Origin: a bacterium
Lineage (GTDB): Bacteria; Vulcanimicrobiota; Vulcanimicrobiia; Vulcanimicrobiales; Vulcanimicrobiaceae
NCBI GenBank assembly: GCA_021805775.1
Contig: JAJZED010000015.1
Coordinates: 1-58,916, forward strand
DNA length: 58,916 nucleotides
Direction: 5' to 3'
The notes beneath the pieces were generated by a model. That model was given only the letters and a program-made list of their open reading frames with translations, made no database searches and had not been told where the DNA came from. The position numbers and the translations under genes are program-made. Positions 8,002 to 21,243 of this stretch are shown in pieces (position 1 is the first letter of the stretch; each line of letters opens with the position of its first letter).

Positions 8002-9143
8002 GCGAACCATTGCGCGTGATGAGCGTCTTTGGGACGCGCCCGGACACTATAAAAATGGCGCCGGTCGTTGAAGCGCTTCGTGCCGACCCGCGCTTCGATG
8101 CGTCGATCTGCGTGACGGCGCAGCACCGACACATGCTCGACGATTTGCTCTCGCTTTTTTCGATCGTTCCCGACTACGATCTCGACATCATGACCTCGGA
8201 TCAGACGCTCACGCAGATTACCACGCGCGTGCTCGAAGGCATGGAGCCCGTCTTGGCGCGCGCTCGCCCGGAAATCGTGCTCGTTCACGGCGACACGACG
8301 ACGAGCACCGCAGCGGCGCTCGCGGCATTTTATGCCAAGATCGAGGTCGGGCACGTCGAGGCCGGCCTGCGCACCGGCGACCCGTGGTTGCCCTATCCCG
8401 AAGAGATGAACCGTCGGCTCACCGGGCGGCTCGCGCGCTATCATTTTTCGCCGACCGCGCGCGCGCGAGAGAATCTTCTCGCCGAAGGCGTCGCTTCGCG
8501 CGATGTCTTCGTCACCGGTAACACCGTGATCGATGCGTTTCTTAAAACCGCGAACCTGCCGACGTTGCCGCTGCCGCCGCTATTCGAGCGCCTCGATCCG
8601 CAGCGCCCGCTCGTCGTCGTCACCGCGCATCGTCGCGAAAATCATCCGCACATGCGCGCGATGGCGCAAGCGATGCGCCGCATGTTGGATCTTCCGCAAC
8701 GTCCGCAGATTTATTGGCCGGTCCACCTCTCGCCGCATGTCGCCCCGGTCGTTCGCGACGTCCTCGGCGGTCTTGACGACGCGATTTTGGTCGATCCGAT
8801 CGACTACGCGAAGATGGTCGCCGTGGTGCGAGCCGCGCACTTCGTCCTCACCGATTCCGGAGGCCTACAAGAGGAGGCCCCTTGTCTCGGGAAGCCGGTC
8901 CTCGTCATGCGTGACGAGACGGAGCGCCCCGAGGGGCTCGCGGCCGGAACGCTCGAGCTGGTCGGGCACGACCCGGAGCGAATCCTCGCCGCGGCTGCGG
9001 CCCTCCTCGGCGACCCCGCGCACTATGCCGCGATGTCGCGGGCGGCGAACCCCTACGGCGACGGGGCCGCCTCGCATCGGATTCTCGCTGCGCTCCTCGC
9101 GCGTTTTCGCGGCGGCGAGGAACCCGCCGCCTTCGCGCCGTAG
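7998..9143 (+). CDS. mnaA: UDP-N-acetylglucosamine 2-epimerase (non-hydrolysing)
   Basis: 381 residues from GTG 7998, overlapping tagO by 4 bases. Converts UDP-GlcNAc to UDP-ManNAc, a precursor of ManNAc-containing surface glycans. Signatures: VFGTRPDTIKMAPVV (family G-T-R-P-E), VHGDTTTS, GHVEAGLRTGD, PYPEEMNRR, VTAHRRENH and LTDSGGLQEEAP, the UDP-binding end. Also known as wecB. Its position between tagO and the ATP synthase operon repeats the Bacillus gene order. Confidence 0.95.
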   Translation: MSEPLRVMSVFGTRPDTIKMAPVVEALRADPRFDASICVTAQHRHMLDDLLSLFSIVPDYDLDIMTSDQTLTQITTRVLEGMEPVLARARPEIVLVHGDTTTSTAAALAAFYAKIEVGHVEAGLRTGDPWLPYPEEMNRRLTGRLARYHFSPTARARENLLAEGVASRDVFVTGNTVIDAFLKTANLPTLPLPPLFERLDPQRPLVVVTAHRRENHPHMRAMAQAMRRMLDLPQRPQIYWPVHLSPHVAPVVRDVLGGLDDAILVDPIDYAKMVAVVRAAHFVLTDSGGLQEEAPCLGKPVLVMRDETERPEGLAAGTLELVGHDPERILAAAAALLGDPAHYAAMSRAANPYGDGAASHRILAALLARFRGGEEPAAFAP

Positions 9144-9156
9144 CAGGGGCGCGGCG

Positions 9157-9441
9157 GTGAGCCCACCGGTCTTCGCAGCAGTGGCCTTCGTGGTAGGCTA
9201 TCTCTGCGGGATCCTCAACCTCTTCTTCCTCACCGAGGCGGCGAGGAGGCTGGTTGAGACCGGAAGAGGGCGAGCGTTCGTCTTAAGTAGTTTCGCACGC
9301 TTGCTCGTTTTCGGTACGGTCGCGGTGGCCTTCGCGGCAAAGGGTCCGTGGTGGTCGCTCGGGCTCTATATCGTCGGACTTTTCACCCCGTTCGCCCTGC
9401 GCGTCGTCGGAAGCGCAGGCGACTCGCAAACGAAACGCTAG
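9157..9441 (+). CDS. atpI: AtpI-like small membrane protein (ATP synthase protein I)
   Basis: 94 residues from GTG 9157. Three hydrophobic segments (about 5-26, 45-63, 68-86) with the sequence GYLCGILNLFFL and a later FARLLVFG resemble the ATP synthase I family, which helps assemble or stabilise the c-ring. It directly precedes atpB, as expected. The protein is short and weakly conserved by nature, so the call leans on context. Confidence 0.7.
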   Translation: MSPPVFAAVAFVVGYLCGILNLFFLTEAARRLVETGRGRAFVLSSFARLLVFGTVAVAFAAKGPWWSLGLYIVGLFTPFALRVVGSAGDSQTKR

Positions 9442-9454
9442 AAGATAACGGAAC

Positions 9455-10189
9455 GTGCACGAACAGATTGGAGAGCATCCTCTTTGGAAGGTGCCGGTGC
9501 TTGGCACCGTGCATTCCGATACGGTATTGACGACGTGGATCGTTATGGCGATCACGTTGCCGTTGCTGTGGTGGGTCGCCGCGAGTTATCGCTCGCCGCA
9601 GGTCAATCGTCGGCAGACCGTTTTTGAGGGCGTCGTCAATTATTTCGCCGACCTCGCGCACAGCACGATCGGGCCGCTCGCCGAGGGCTTCGTCCCTTTC
9701 CTGATCGCGCTGGTCGTCTTCATCTTCGCGCTCAACGAATTCGGCATGTTCCCATTCAAGGCGTTCGGGCTCCCCTTCGGCGGCTCGCCGACCGCCGATC
9801 TCAATACCGCCGCCGCCTATGCGGTCTTGGTCTTCGTGCTCATTCAGGTCAGCGGCATTCGCAAGAGCGGGCTTAAGTTTTACAAGCATCTCCTGCAGCC
9901 GTTTTGGCCGATGGTCATCATCAATCTGCTCGAAGAGGTGCTGCGCCCGACGACGCTTGCCTTGCGTCTCTTTTTTAACATCCTCATCGGCGAACTGCTC
10001 ATCCTCGTCGTCTATCAGATCGTTTCGTCGCATATTAAAATCGGTTCGTTCGATCTCTCGCTTACCGCAGCGATCGGCCCGTTCTTCGTTCAGATATTCA
10101 ATTTTCTCGTCGGCATTCTCCAGGCATTCGTCTTCGTGCTGCTGACGATCGTTTATCTTTCGCTCGCCCTCGCGGACGAGGCGCATTAG
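9455..10189 (+). CDS. atpB: F0F1 ATP synthase subunit a
   Basis: 244 residues from GTG 9455 after AAGATAACGG. Integral membrane stator subunit that forms the two proton half-channels against the c-ring. The essential arginine is visible in LRPTTLALRLFFNILIGELL; NEFGMFPF and a hydrophobic C-terminal hairpin are also typical. First core gene of the operon atpB-E-F'-F-H-A-G-D-C. Confidence 0.95.
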   Translation: MHEQIGEHPLWKVPVLGTVHSDTVLTTWIVMAITLPLLWWVAASYRSPQVNRRQTVFEGVVNYFADLAHSTIGPLAEGFVPFLIALVVFIFALNEFGMFPFKAFGLPFGGSPTADLNTAAAYAVLVFVLIQVSGIRKSGLKFYKHLLQPFWPMVIINLLEEVLRPTTLALRLFFNILIGELLILVVYQIVSSHIKIGSFDLSLTAAIGPFFVQIFNFLVGILQAFVFVLLTIVYLSLALADEAH

Positions 10190-10216
10190 TACCACTCGAT
10201 TGGAAAGGCCATCTAA

Positions 10217-10504
10217 GTGAACGTTCAACTCATCATCGCCGCCGCTACCGTCGTCGGCTTCTCCCTGGTTGCCGCCGCGTTTGCCATCGGCACCACGATC
10301 GGTAACGGTCTCGTCAGCTCGCGCGCGGTTGAAGCGATCGCCCGCCAGCCTGAAGCGCGCCCGAACATCTTTCAGTTCCTTATCATCGGCGTCGGCTTCG
10401 TCGAAGCGAACGGCTTTATCGCCCTCGGCCTCGCGCTCTATCTCTTCTTCGTCGTTGCCAACGTGCCGGCGCTCGTCTCCGCACTCTTAGCCGGCGCTAA
10501 GTAA
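10217..10504 (+). CDS. atpE: F0F1 ATP synthase subunit c
   Basis: 95 residues, two helices joined by the ARQPEAR loop. The ion-carrying Glu is in GVGFVEANGF on helix 2. It is followed by Ala, not Ser/Thr, and no Gln ligand is seen on helix 1, so it looks proton-specific, not sodium-specific (established from the ligand pattern of Na+ c-rings). Helix 1 reads AAAFAIGTTIGNG, where the usual GxGxGxG packing stretch is partly replaced by Ala/Thr; ring size may differ from common rings. GTG start at 10217. Confidence 0.95.
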   Translation: MNVQLIIAAATVVGFSLVAAAFAIGTTIGNGLVSSRAVEAIARQPEARPNIFQFLIIGVGFVEANGFIALGLALYLFFVVANVPALVSALLAGAK

Positions 10505-10530
10505 GCGAACCAAAAAGGAAACCTCGCTCG

Positions 10531-10962
10531 ATGCTCTTCTCTTTCGACGGCACGTTCGTCGTCCAGCTCATCAACTTTGCGATTTTCTTCGCGCTGTTGA
10601 ACGTGCTGTTCTTGCGTCCGGTCGGGAAGGCCGTCGCGCAGCGCCGTGCGTACCTCGACGGGCTCGTCGGCGGCTACGAGAAAGCGCAGAGCGAGGCAAA
10701 CGCCCTGCGTCGCGAGGCTGAAGAAGTTCGCAACGAAGCGCGTCGCGAGGCCGATGCGGCGATTGCCAGGGAGCGCGCTCGCATGCATGAAGACGGCGTG
10801 AGCATCCTTGCGGAGTTCTCGAAGAAAGCAAACGACGCGATCGATGCGGCGAACGAGCGGGTTCACAGCGAAGTCGAAGCGCTCTCCGGCGATCTAAAAA
10901 ATCTTCGCGAGCAGCTCGCCGAACAGCTCCTCGCGCAAGCGGTTCCGGAGTTGAAGCGATGA
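10531..10962 (+). CDS. atpF': F0F1 ATP synthase b-type subunit (b'-like)
   Basis: 143 residues: one N-terminal membrane helix (QLINFAIFFALLNVLFLRPV), then a long highly charged coiled coil. The FALLNVLFLRPVGKAVAQR stretch with a following YLD is closer to the b' subunits of cyanobacteria and alphaproteobacteria than to E. coli b. It forms half of the peripheral stalk. AAAAGGAAA lies upstream of the ATG. Overlaps the next b-type gene by 4 bases. Confidence 0.85.
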   Translation: MLFSFDGTFVVQLINFAIFFALLNVLFLRPVGKAVAQRRAYLDGLVGGYEKAQSEANALRREAEEVRNEARREADAAIARERARMHEDGVSILAEFSKKANDAIDAANERVHSEVEALSGDLKNLREQLAEQLLAQAVPELKR

Positions 10963-11444
10963 ATTACGAACTGATTGCGGTTTGGAGCCAGGTCTTTTGT
11001 TTCATCGCGTTTGCGATTTTTGCGGTCTGGATCTGGCAGAAGGCCGTGACGCCGGCGATCGTGACCGCGCAAGAAGCTCAGAACCAACGGCTCGCCGAAC
11101 TCGAGGCGCGATTGGCGAAGATGGAAGCCGAACGTGAAGAAGCGCGCATCGCGGCCGCACGGGCCCAAGACGAAGCGAAGCTCATCGTCAGCCGCGTCGA
11201 CGATCTCGTCGCGCGCGAGCGTGAAAAATATCTCGCCGAGATTCGCAGCGAGGGCGAACGCGAACTTCGCAGCGCCGAAGGCGAGCTCGAGCGCGCCCGT
11301 CACTCCGCGCGCGAACGCCTGCGCGAAGAGACGCTTGCAAGTGCGCTGGAGATCGCGCGAGCGCGTGCGCTCGCAGAGGTCGACGCGTCGGCCGAACGCA
11401 GCTTGCGCGAACGCTTCGTTTCGGCGCTTGGGGAGCTAGGCTAA
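10959..11444 (+). CDS. atpF: F0F1 ATP synthase second b-type subunit
   Basis: 161 residues, start overlapping the preceding b'-like gene (ATGA). One N-terminal helix (VFCFIAFAIFAVWIWQKAV), then a coiled coil of Glu/Ala/Arg heptads to the end. Two adjacent, different b genes imply a heterodimeric peripheral stalk, as in organisms with b and b'. This copy lacks the usual P after the membrane helix (family often F..P), so which is b and which b' is assigned loosely. Confidence 0.8.
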   Translation: MNYELIAVWSQVFCFIAFAIFAVWIWQKAVTPAIVTAQEAQNQRLAELEARLAKMEAEREEARIAAARAQDEAKLIVSRVDDLVAREREKYLAEIRSEGERELRSAEGELERARHSARERLREETLASALEIARARALAEVDASAERSLRERFVSALGELG

Positions 11445-11446
11445 GA

Positions 11447-11992
11447 ATGGCGAACGAAAAAGCGGCTCGCCGCTACGCAACGGCGATATTCTCGCTCGCT
11501 TGCGACGCGAAGATCGAAGCCCGAATCGGCGAAGAGCTCAAAAGCGTCAGCGATGCCATCGCGGGCGATGCCGAGTTGCAAGGTTTCTTCGTTTCGCCGG
11601 TGCTCTCGCGCGCGCTCAAAGAACGCGCCCTGCTGGCGACCTTCGGCACCAAGGTGCACGAGATCGTCGCGCATTCGCTCGTCTTGCTGGTGCGCAAGCG
11701 CCGCGAAGCGCTGCTCGGCGAAATCGTCCGCCAATACCACGCGATCGAACGCGCGGCCCGCGGCGGAGAGCCGCTCACCGTTACCACCGCAAGCCCGCTC
11801 GCGGCCGCCGACCTCGACGCGCTGGTCAAAAAACTCGAAAGCCGTTTCGGGAAAAAATTCGACGTCGAAACGAACGTCGATCCGCACGCCATCGGCGGCG
11901 TGCGCGTGATGATGGGCGACCGCCTGATCGATGCAACCGTCGCGGGACGCTTGGACGACCTCGCTCGTAACCTTTTCGCTCAACGTACGTAA
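11447..11992 (+). CDS. atpH: F0F1 ATP synthase subunit delta
   Basis: 181 residues, the normal length. Delta caps the peripheral stalk on top of the alpha/beta hexamer. Typical features are the N-terminal helical bundle start AARRYATAIFSLA, the central LVLLVRKRREALLGEI, and the C-terminal DPHAIGGVRVMMGDRLIDATV, where the family has the I-G-G-x-x-x-x-x-G-D-x-x-D pattern. Two bases after the b gene. Confidence 0.95.
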   Translation: MANEKAARRYATAIFSLACDAKIEARIGEELKSVSDAIAGDAELQGFFVSPVLSRALKERALLATFGTKVHEIVAHSLVLLVRKRREALLGEIVRQYHAIERAARGGEPLTVTTASPLAAADLDALVKKLESRFGKKFDVETNVDPHAIGGVRVMMGDRLIDATVAGRLDDLARNLFAQRT

Positions 11993-12028
11993 ACGCACGA
12001 TTTACCAAGGAACCGTAGGAAAAAGCAC

Positions 12029-13527
12029 ATGATTAAAGCCGACGAAATCGCCGGAATACTCAAACAGCAGATCGCGGACTTCAAAGGCGAGGTTCGCGAG
12101 GACGAGGTTGGAACCGTCATCGAAGTCGGCGCAAACCTCGCGCGAGTCTACGGATTGCGCGGCGTGCGCGCATCCGAACTCGTCGAATTTCCCAACGGGC
12201 TTCAGGGCATCGCCCTGAACCTCGAAGAGGATAACGTCGGCGTTGTAATCATGGGCTCCGACGCGGAGATCAAGGAAGGCGATCGCGTCCGCCGCACCGG
12301 TCGCATTGCCTCGGTGCCGGTGGGCACGGCGTTGCTCGGCCGCGTCGTCAATCCGCTCGGCCAGCCGGTCGACGGCAAGGGCCCGATTGAAACGGTGCGC
12401 TTTCGCACGATCGAGAATACCGCTCCCTCGGTTGTGGAACGTCAACCGGTCAAGCAGCCGCTGCAGACCGGTATCCGTGCGATCGACGCCTTGATTCCCA
12501 TCGGAAAAGGCCAGCGCGAATTGATTATCGGCGACCGTTCGACCGGAAAAACGGCGATTGCGATCGATACCATCATCAATCAGAAGGGCCGCAACGTCTT
12601 CTGCATCTACGTGGCGATCGGGCAGAAAAACTCGACGGTTGCCGCGCTCGCGCAGATTCTCGAACAGAAGGGCGCGATGGAGTACACCACCATCGTCGCT
12701 TCAAGCCCCTCCGAGGCGGCGGCCCTGCGCTGGCTCGCGCCGTTCGCGGGCTGCTCGATGGGCGAAGAACTCATGGCCGAGGGCAAAGACGTGCTGATCG
12801 TTTACGACGATCTCACCAAGCACGCGCAGTCCTATCGTGAAATGGCGCTCTTGCTTCGCCGTCCGCCGGGCCGCGAAGCCTACCCGGGCGACGTTTTCTA
12901 CCTGCACTCGCGCTTGCTGGAACGCGCGGCGAAGCTCTCCGACGAACTCGGCGGCGGTTCGATGACGGCGCTTCCGGTCATCGAAACGCAGGCCGGCGAT
13001 TTTTCAGCGTATATTCCGACCAACGTCATCTCCATCACCGACGGGCAGATCTACCTCACGCCGAGCCTTTTCTTCCAAGGTATCCGCCCCGCGGTCGATG
13101 TCGGCCTCTCGGTCTCGCGCGTCGGCGGCTCCGCACAGACGAAAGCGATGAAATCGGTCGCCGGCCAGTTAAAGCTGGAACTCGCGCAGTATCGCGATCT
13201 TGCGGCGTTCGCCAAACTCGCCAGCGATCTCGATAAGGGCACGCAGATGCAGTTGATGCGTGGCGAAAAACTCACCGAGTTGCTCAAGCAGGCGCAGTAT
13301 CAGCCGCAACCGGTCGAAGAGCAAGTCGCGCTCCTCTACGCTGCGACGAACGGTTACGCCAACGATATCCCGACGCCGAAACTGCAGGCATGGGCGCGCG
13401 GCCTTATCGACTTCTTGCATCAGAAACATGCCGATGCCCTCGATTCCATCCGTACCAGCAACCAGTTAGGCGACGATGTGAAGGCCAAGCTCAATGCCGC
13501 TTTCACGGAGTTTAATACTTCGTTCTA

Positions 13528-13528
<1 letters not shown>
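12029..13528 (+). CDS. atpA: F0F1 ATP synthase subunit alpha
   Basis: 499 residues. Non-catalytic nucleotide-binding subunit of the F1 hexamer. Walker [16 protein letters not shown] lies near residue 169, the Walker B region is [16 protein letters not shown], and the signature [14 protein letters not shown] with the Arg of the catalytic interface is near 361. The preceding linker carries an AAGGAACCGTAGGA ribosome site. The last A of the stop is the A of the atpG ATG (TAATG). Confidence 0.98.
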
Positions 13529-15872
<2,344 letters not shown>

Positions 15873-15883
15873 AGTCGCCGACG

Positions 15884-16255
15884 ATGGCAACGTTCGCATT
15901 GAAGCTCATCGCGCCGACGCGCGTCCTGTTCGAAGGCAGGGCGTCGCTGGTAATCGCGGTGACGACCGAGGGCGAGGAGGGAATCCTCGCCGGGCACGCT
16001 CCCTTTGTCGGCGCGCTCAAGCCCGGCGTTTTGCGCGCCGAGGTGAGCGACGAATCGGGGAGCCGTCGGCTCGAACTCGCGACCGACGATGGTTTTATCC
16101 AGGCACTCCCGGATCGTGTGACCGTGCTCGTGGAGCGAGCGCTCTCGATCGAGGAGATCGATATCGAGGCGACCCGGACCGAGCTCTCCACGGCGACCGA
16201 CCCGGCCGCGATCGCCTTTGCCGAGGCGAAGCTCCGGCTCGCGCGAAGCGCCTAG
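15884..16255 (+). CDS. atpC: F0F1 ATP synthase subunit epsilon
   Basis: 123 residues. N-terminal beta barrel with FALKLIAPTRVLFEG and GEEGILAGHAPFVGALKPGVL, the family signature; C-terminal two-helix domain rich in Glu/Ala (FAEAKLRLARSA). Couples rotation to the gamma shaft and can inhibit hydrolysis. Closes the ATP synthase operon, 58 bases before murA. Confidence 0.95.
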   Translation: MATFALKLIAPTRVLFEGRASLVIAVTTEGEEGILAGHAPFVGALKPGVLRAEVSDESGSRRLELATDDGFIQALPDRVTVLVERALSIEEIDIEATRTELSTATDPAAIAFAEAKLRLARSA

Positions 16256-16313
16256 GGCTCCTGCCCCCGGGCGGGGCGCCCCGCACTCGGGCGCGAAGCA
16301 TCGCACTACAGGC

Positions 16314-18663
<2,350 letters not shown>

Positions 18664-18665
18664 CC

Positions 18666-19319
18666 GTGGTGGCCGTGACGCTCGATGCGCGGACGATGCC
18701 GCGCGATCTCCTCATCGAGGAAGTCGCGCGCGTTATCTTTGCCGGCGGCACGATTATTTTTCCGCACGATACGAGTTACGGGCTCGCGTGCGACCCGCTG
18801 CGTCTCGATGCGGTGGATCGCATCTATCTGCAAAAGCGGCGCCCCGACCATAAGCCGCTCACGTTGCATATCGCCGGCGTCGCCGAGCTTCTCGAGTACG
18901 CGCCGGGAAACGTCGTCGCGGCGACGGTTGCAAAGCGGTTGCTTCCCGGCCCCGTTACCTTGCTCGTCGCTCGCCCGTCGTTCATTAGCGAAGAGATCAC
19001 CGCGGGGCAGCCGACGATGGGCGTGCGCGTTCCCGACGAGCCGCTCGCGCGTGCCATCCTCGACCGCTGTGGCCCCTTGGCGGTTAGCAGCGCGAACGCC
19101 AGCGGCGATCCGCCGTATCGCGGCCGCGGCGGGAGCGAACGCCTTCCCTCCGCCGATCTCATCGTCGAAAACGGGCCGACCCGTTACGACGGCGAAGCAG
19201 CGATTGTGGATTGTACGAGAGAACGACCGTTGGTGCTGCGCGAGGGAACGCTGAGTTTCGAACTCATCGAGGCACGCCTCGGAGGGGCAGAGCGGCACGT
19301 CGTGAAGGCGCGTAGATGA
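18666..19319 (+). CDS. tsaC: L-threonylcarbamoyladenylate synthase (TsaC/YrdC/Sua5 type)
   Basis: 217 residues from GTG 18666 (GTG 18669 or 18675 are alternatives). Makes threonylcarbamoyl-AMP for the universal t6A37 modification of ANN-decoding tRNAs. Seen: IIFPHDTSYGLACDP near residue 25, QKRRPDHKPLTL (K-R-P motif), LLPGPVTLLVARP, GVRVPDEPLARAIL and PLAVSSANASG. No Sua5 C-terminal domain, so the short TsaC form. Stop overlaps the next start. Confidence 0.93.
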   Translation: MVAVTLDARTMPRDLLIEEVARVIFAGGTIIFPHDTSYGLACDPLRLDAVDRIYLQKRRPDHKPLTLHIAGVAELLEYAPGNVVAATVAKRLLPGPVTLLVARPSFISEEITAGQPTMGVRVPDEPLARAILDRCGPLAVSSANASGDPPYRGRGGSERLPSADLIVENGPTRYDGEAAIVDCTRERPLVLREGTLSFELIEARLGGAERHVVKARR

Positions 19320-19999
19320 GATCGCTTGCGCGACTCGTGCCGCTGCTCGCGGCAACCTTCGTTTTGCTCGCCGCTACTCACCCCGCCGTGCGTCCCTCTG
19401 CGAGCCCTGCCGGCAAATCGCAGACGCATTTTACGTTCGGTGAGTGGAACATTCATACGGCGCTCGTCGATTTCAACTTGAAGTCCAATGATTTCAGCGC
19501 CCCGCAACACGTGCTCGTGACGCGCGACGGCACGACCATCGATGCGGACCGTGCGAACGGAAACGCCAAAAGCGGGCAGGCAACGCTCCTCGGGCACGTC
19601 ATTCTGCACGACCGGAATGGGAATCTCGGCGGCTTGAGCAGCGCGAAGAAGGCCTCCGGACGTGGCCCGGCGACGCTGACTGCCGATAAGATGACGATCG
19701 ACGAAAAGACGCGCATCTACACCGCCGTCGGGCACATGCATTACACGCAGGCCGATACGATCGTCGACGCGCAGAGCGGAAAACTCAACGACGTCACGCA
19801 CGAACTCGATCTGCACGGGAACGTGCACGTGCGTCAAGGGGCGCGCTCGTTAATCGCCGACCACGTGCTCTATAATACGATCACCGGTCAGGCGGTCGCC
19901 GACGGCAACGTCGTCCTGCGTTTCCCGAGTCAAATTCGCGAATCGGCACCGACTCCCAAACCGATCGTTATCAAAAATCCGAAAATCATCCATCGGTAA
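19316..19999 (+). CDS. LptA/OstA-like periplasmic protein
   Basis: 227 residues with a clear signal peptide (ARLVPLLAATFVLLAATHPA). The body has repeating beta strands with DGTTIDADRANGN, ATLTADKMTID, DTIVDAQSGKL and ARSLIADHVLYN, the spaced ...ADxx... pattern of OstA/LptA jellyroll proteins that bridge LPS or lipids to the outer membrane. It ends in a Pro/Lys/Ile tail. Its presence supports a diderm cell plan. No lptB or lptC neighbours are seen. Confidence 0.75.
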   Translation: MRSLARLVPLLAATFVLLAATHPAVRPSASPAGKSQTHFTFGEWNIHTALVDFNLKSNDFSAPQHVLVTRDGTTIDADRANGNAKSGQATLLGHVILHDRNGNLGGLSSAKKASGRGPATLTADKMTIDEKTRIYTAVGHMHYTQADTIVDAQSGKLNDVTHELDLHGNVHVRQGARSLIADHVLYNTITGQAVADGNVVLRFPSQIRESAPTPKPIVIKNPKIIHR

Positions 20000-20001
20000 T
20001 C

Positions 20002-21243
20002 ATGGAGCGCTCGCTCTTCGAGGAATCGCTATCCGGGAGCGTGCCGCTCGCGGCGCGCATGCGCCCGCGTACGCTCGAAGAGATTCTCGGACACGAAGAG
20101 GTGCTCGGTAACGCAAGCCCGTTGCGTACTTCGCTCGACCGCGGTGCGTTACCGTCGCTCTTGCTCTGGGGCCCGCCGGGAAGCGGTAAAACCACGATAG
20201 CGCGCGCGATCGCCGCGGGCGTCGGCGCGCATTTCGAACAGATCTCGGCGGTGAACGCCGGCCTCGCCGAGGTCCGGCGCATCGTCGCCGATGCTCGCGA
20301 ACGCCGCGCGGTTGGGCGGAGCACGCTACTTTTTCTCGACGAGATTCACCGTTTCAATAAGGCCCAGCAAGACGCACTCTTGCCCGACGTCGAGGAAGGA
20401 ACGATCGCGCTGATCGGCGCGACCACGGAAAATCCGTCCTTCGAGGTCAATCCGGCGCTATTATCGCGCCTTCGCGTCGTCGTGCTTGCGCCGCTCGACG
20501 ATCGGGCGATGCAACGCATTGTCGAGCGGGCATTAACCGATAGCGAGCGCGGACTCGGCGCGCAGCGCATCGAGCTCCTTCCCGAGGCGCTCGCGGCGCT
20601 CGTCGCGATGGCGAGCGGCGACGCGCGATCGGCGCTGGGAGGCTTGGAGTTCGCGGCGAGCATCGCTCCCGTGCGCGAGGGCGTTCGCACGATCGATCTC
20701 GAGAGCGTGCGCGCGGCGATGCTACACCGCGGCGCGCACGATAAGAGCGGCGACCGCCACTTCGACACGATTAGCGCGTTCATTAAATCGATCCGCGGGA
20801 GCGATGCCGACGCGAGCATCTATTGGCTGGCACGTCTGCTCGATGCCGGCGAGGACCCGCTCTTTGTGGCGCGTCGTCTGGTGATCCTCGCTTCGGAGGA
20901 TGTCGGCCTCGCCGATGCTGCGGCGCTTCCTTTGGCGATGGCCGCACAACAAGCGGTTCATTTTGTCGGGATGCCCGAGGGATATTACCCACTCGCACAC
21001 GCCACGCTCTACCTCGCGCGGGCGCCGAAAAGCAATGCGGTGGGGCGAGCGTACTCCGCCGCGCTTGCCGATGTGACGCAGGGTGCGCGCGACCCCGTGC
21101 CGTTACATCTACGCAACGCACCAACGGGTTTGATGCGATCTTTAGGATACGGTCGCGATTATATCTACACGCATGAAGATCCCGATACGCCGCAGGAATT
21201 TTTGCCGGAACGGCTGCGCGGGCGTCGGTATTTCGAACCGTAA
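20002..21243 (+). CDS. rarA: replication-associated recombination protein A (AAA ATPase)
   Basis: 413 residues. Walker A LLWGPPGSGKTTIARAIA near residue 52, Walker B LFLDEIHRFNKAQQDALLP, sensor 1 IGATTENPSF, arginine region LLSRLRVVVL; the C-terminal MgsA tetramerisation domain begins near HDKSGDRHFDTISAFIKSI, with the SIRGSDADASIYWLARLL motif. Acts at stalled replication forks. Its stop shares a base with the next ATG (TAATG). Confidence 0.96.
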   Translation: MERSLFEESLSGSVPLAARMRPRTLEEILGHEEVLGNASPLRTSLDRGALPSLLLWGPPGSGKTTIARAIAAGVGAHFEQISAVNAGLAEVRRIVADARERRAVGRSTLLFLDEIHRFNKAQQDALLPDVEEGTIALIGATTENPSFEVNPALLSRLRVVVLAPLDDRAMQRIVERALTDSERGLGAQRIELLPEALAALVAMASGDARSALGGLEFAASIAPVREGVRTIDLESVRAAMLHRGAHDKSGDRHFDTISAFIKSIRGSDADASIYWLARLLDAGEDPLFVARRLVILASEDVGLADAAALPLAMAAQQAVHFVGMPEGYYPLAHATLYLARAPKSNAVGRAYSAALADVTQGARDPVPLHLRNAPTGLMRSLGYGRDYIYTHEDPDTPQEFLPERLRGRRYFEP

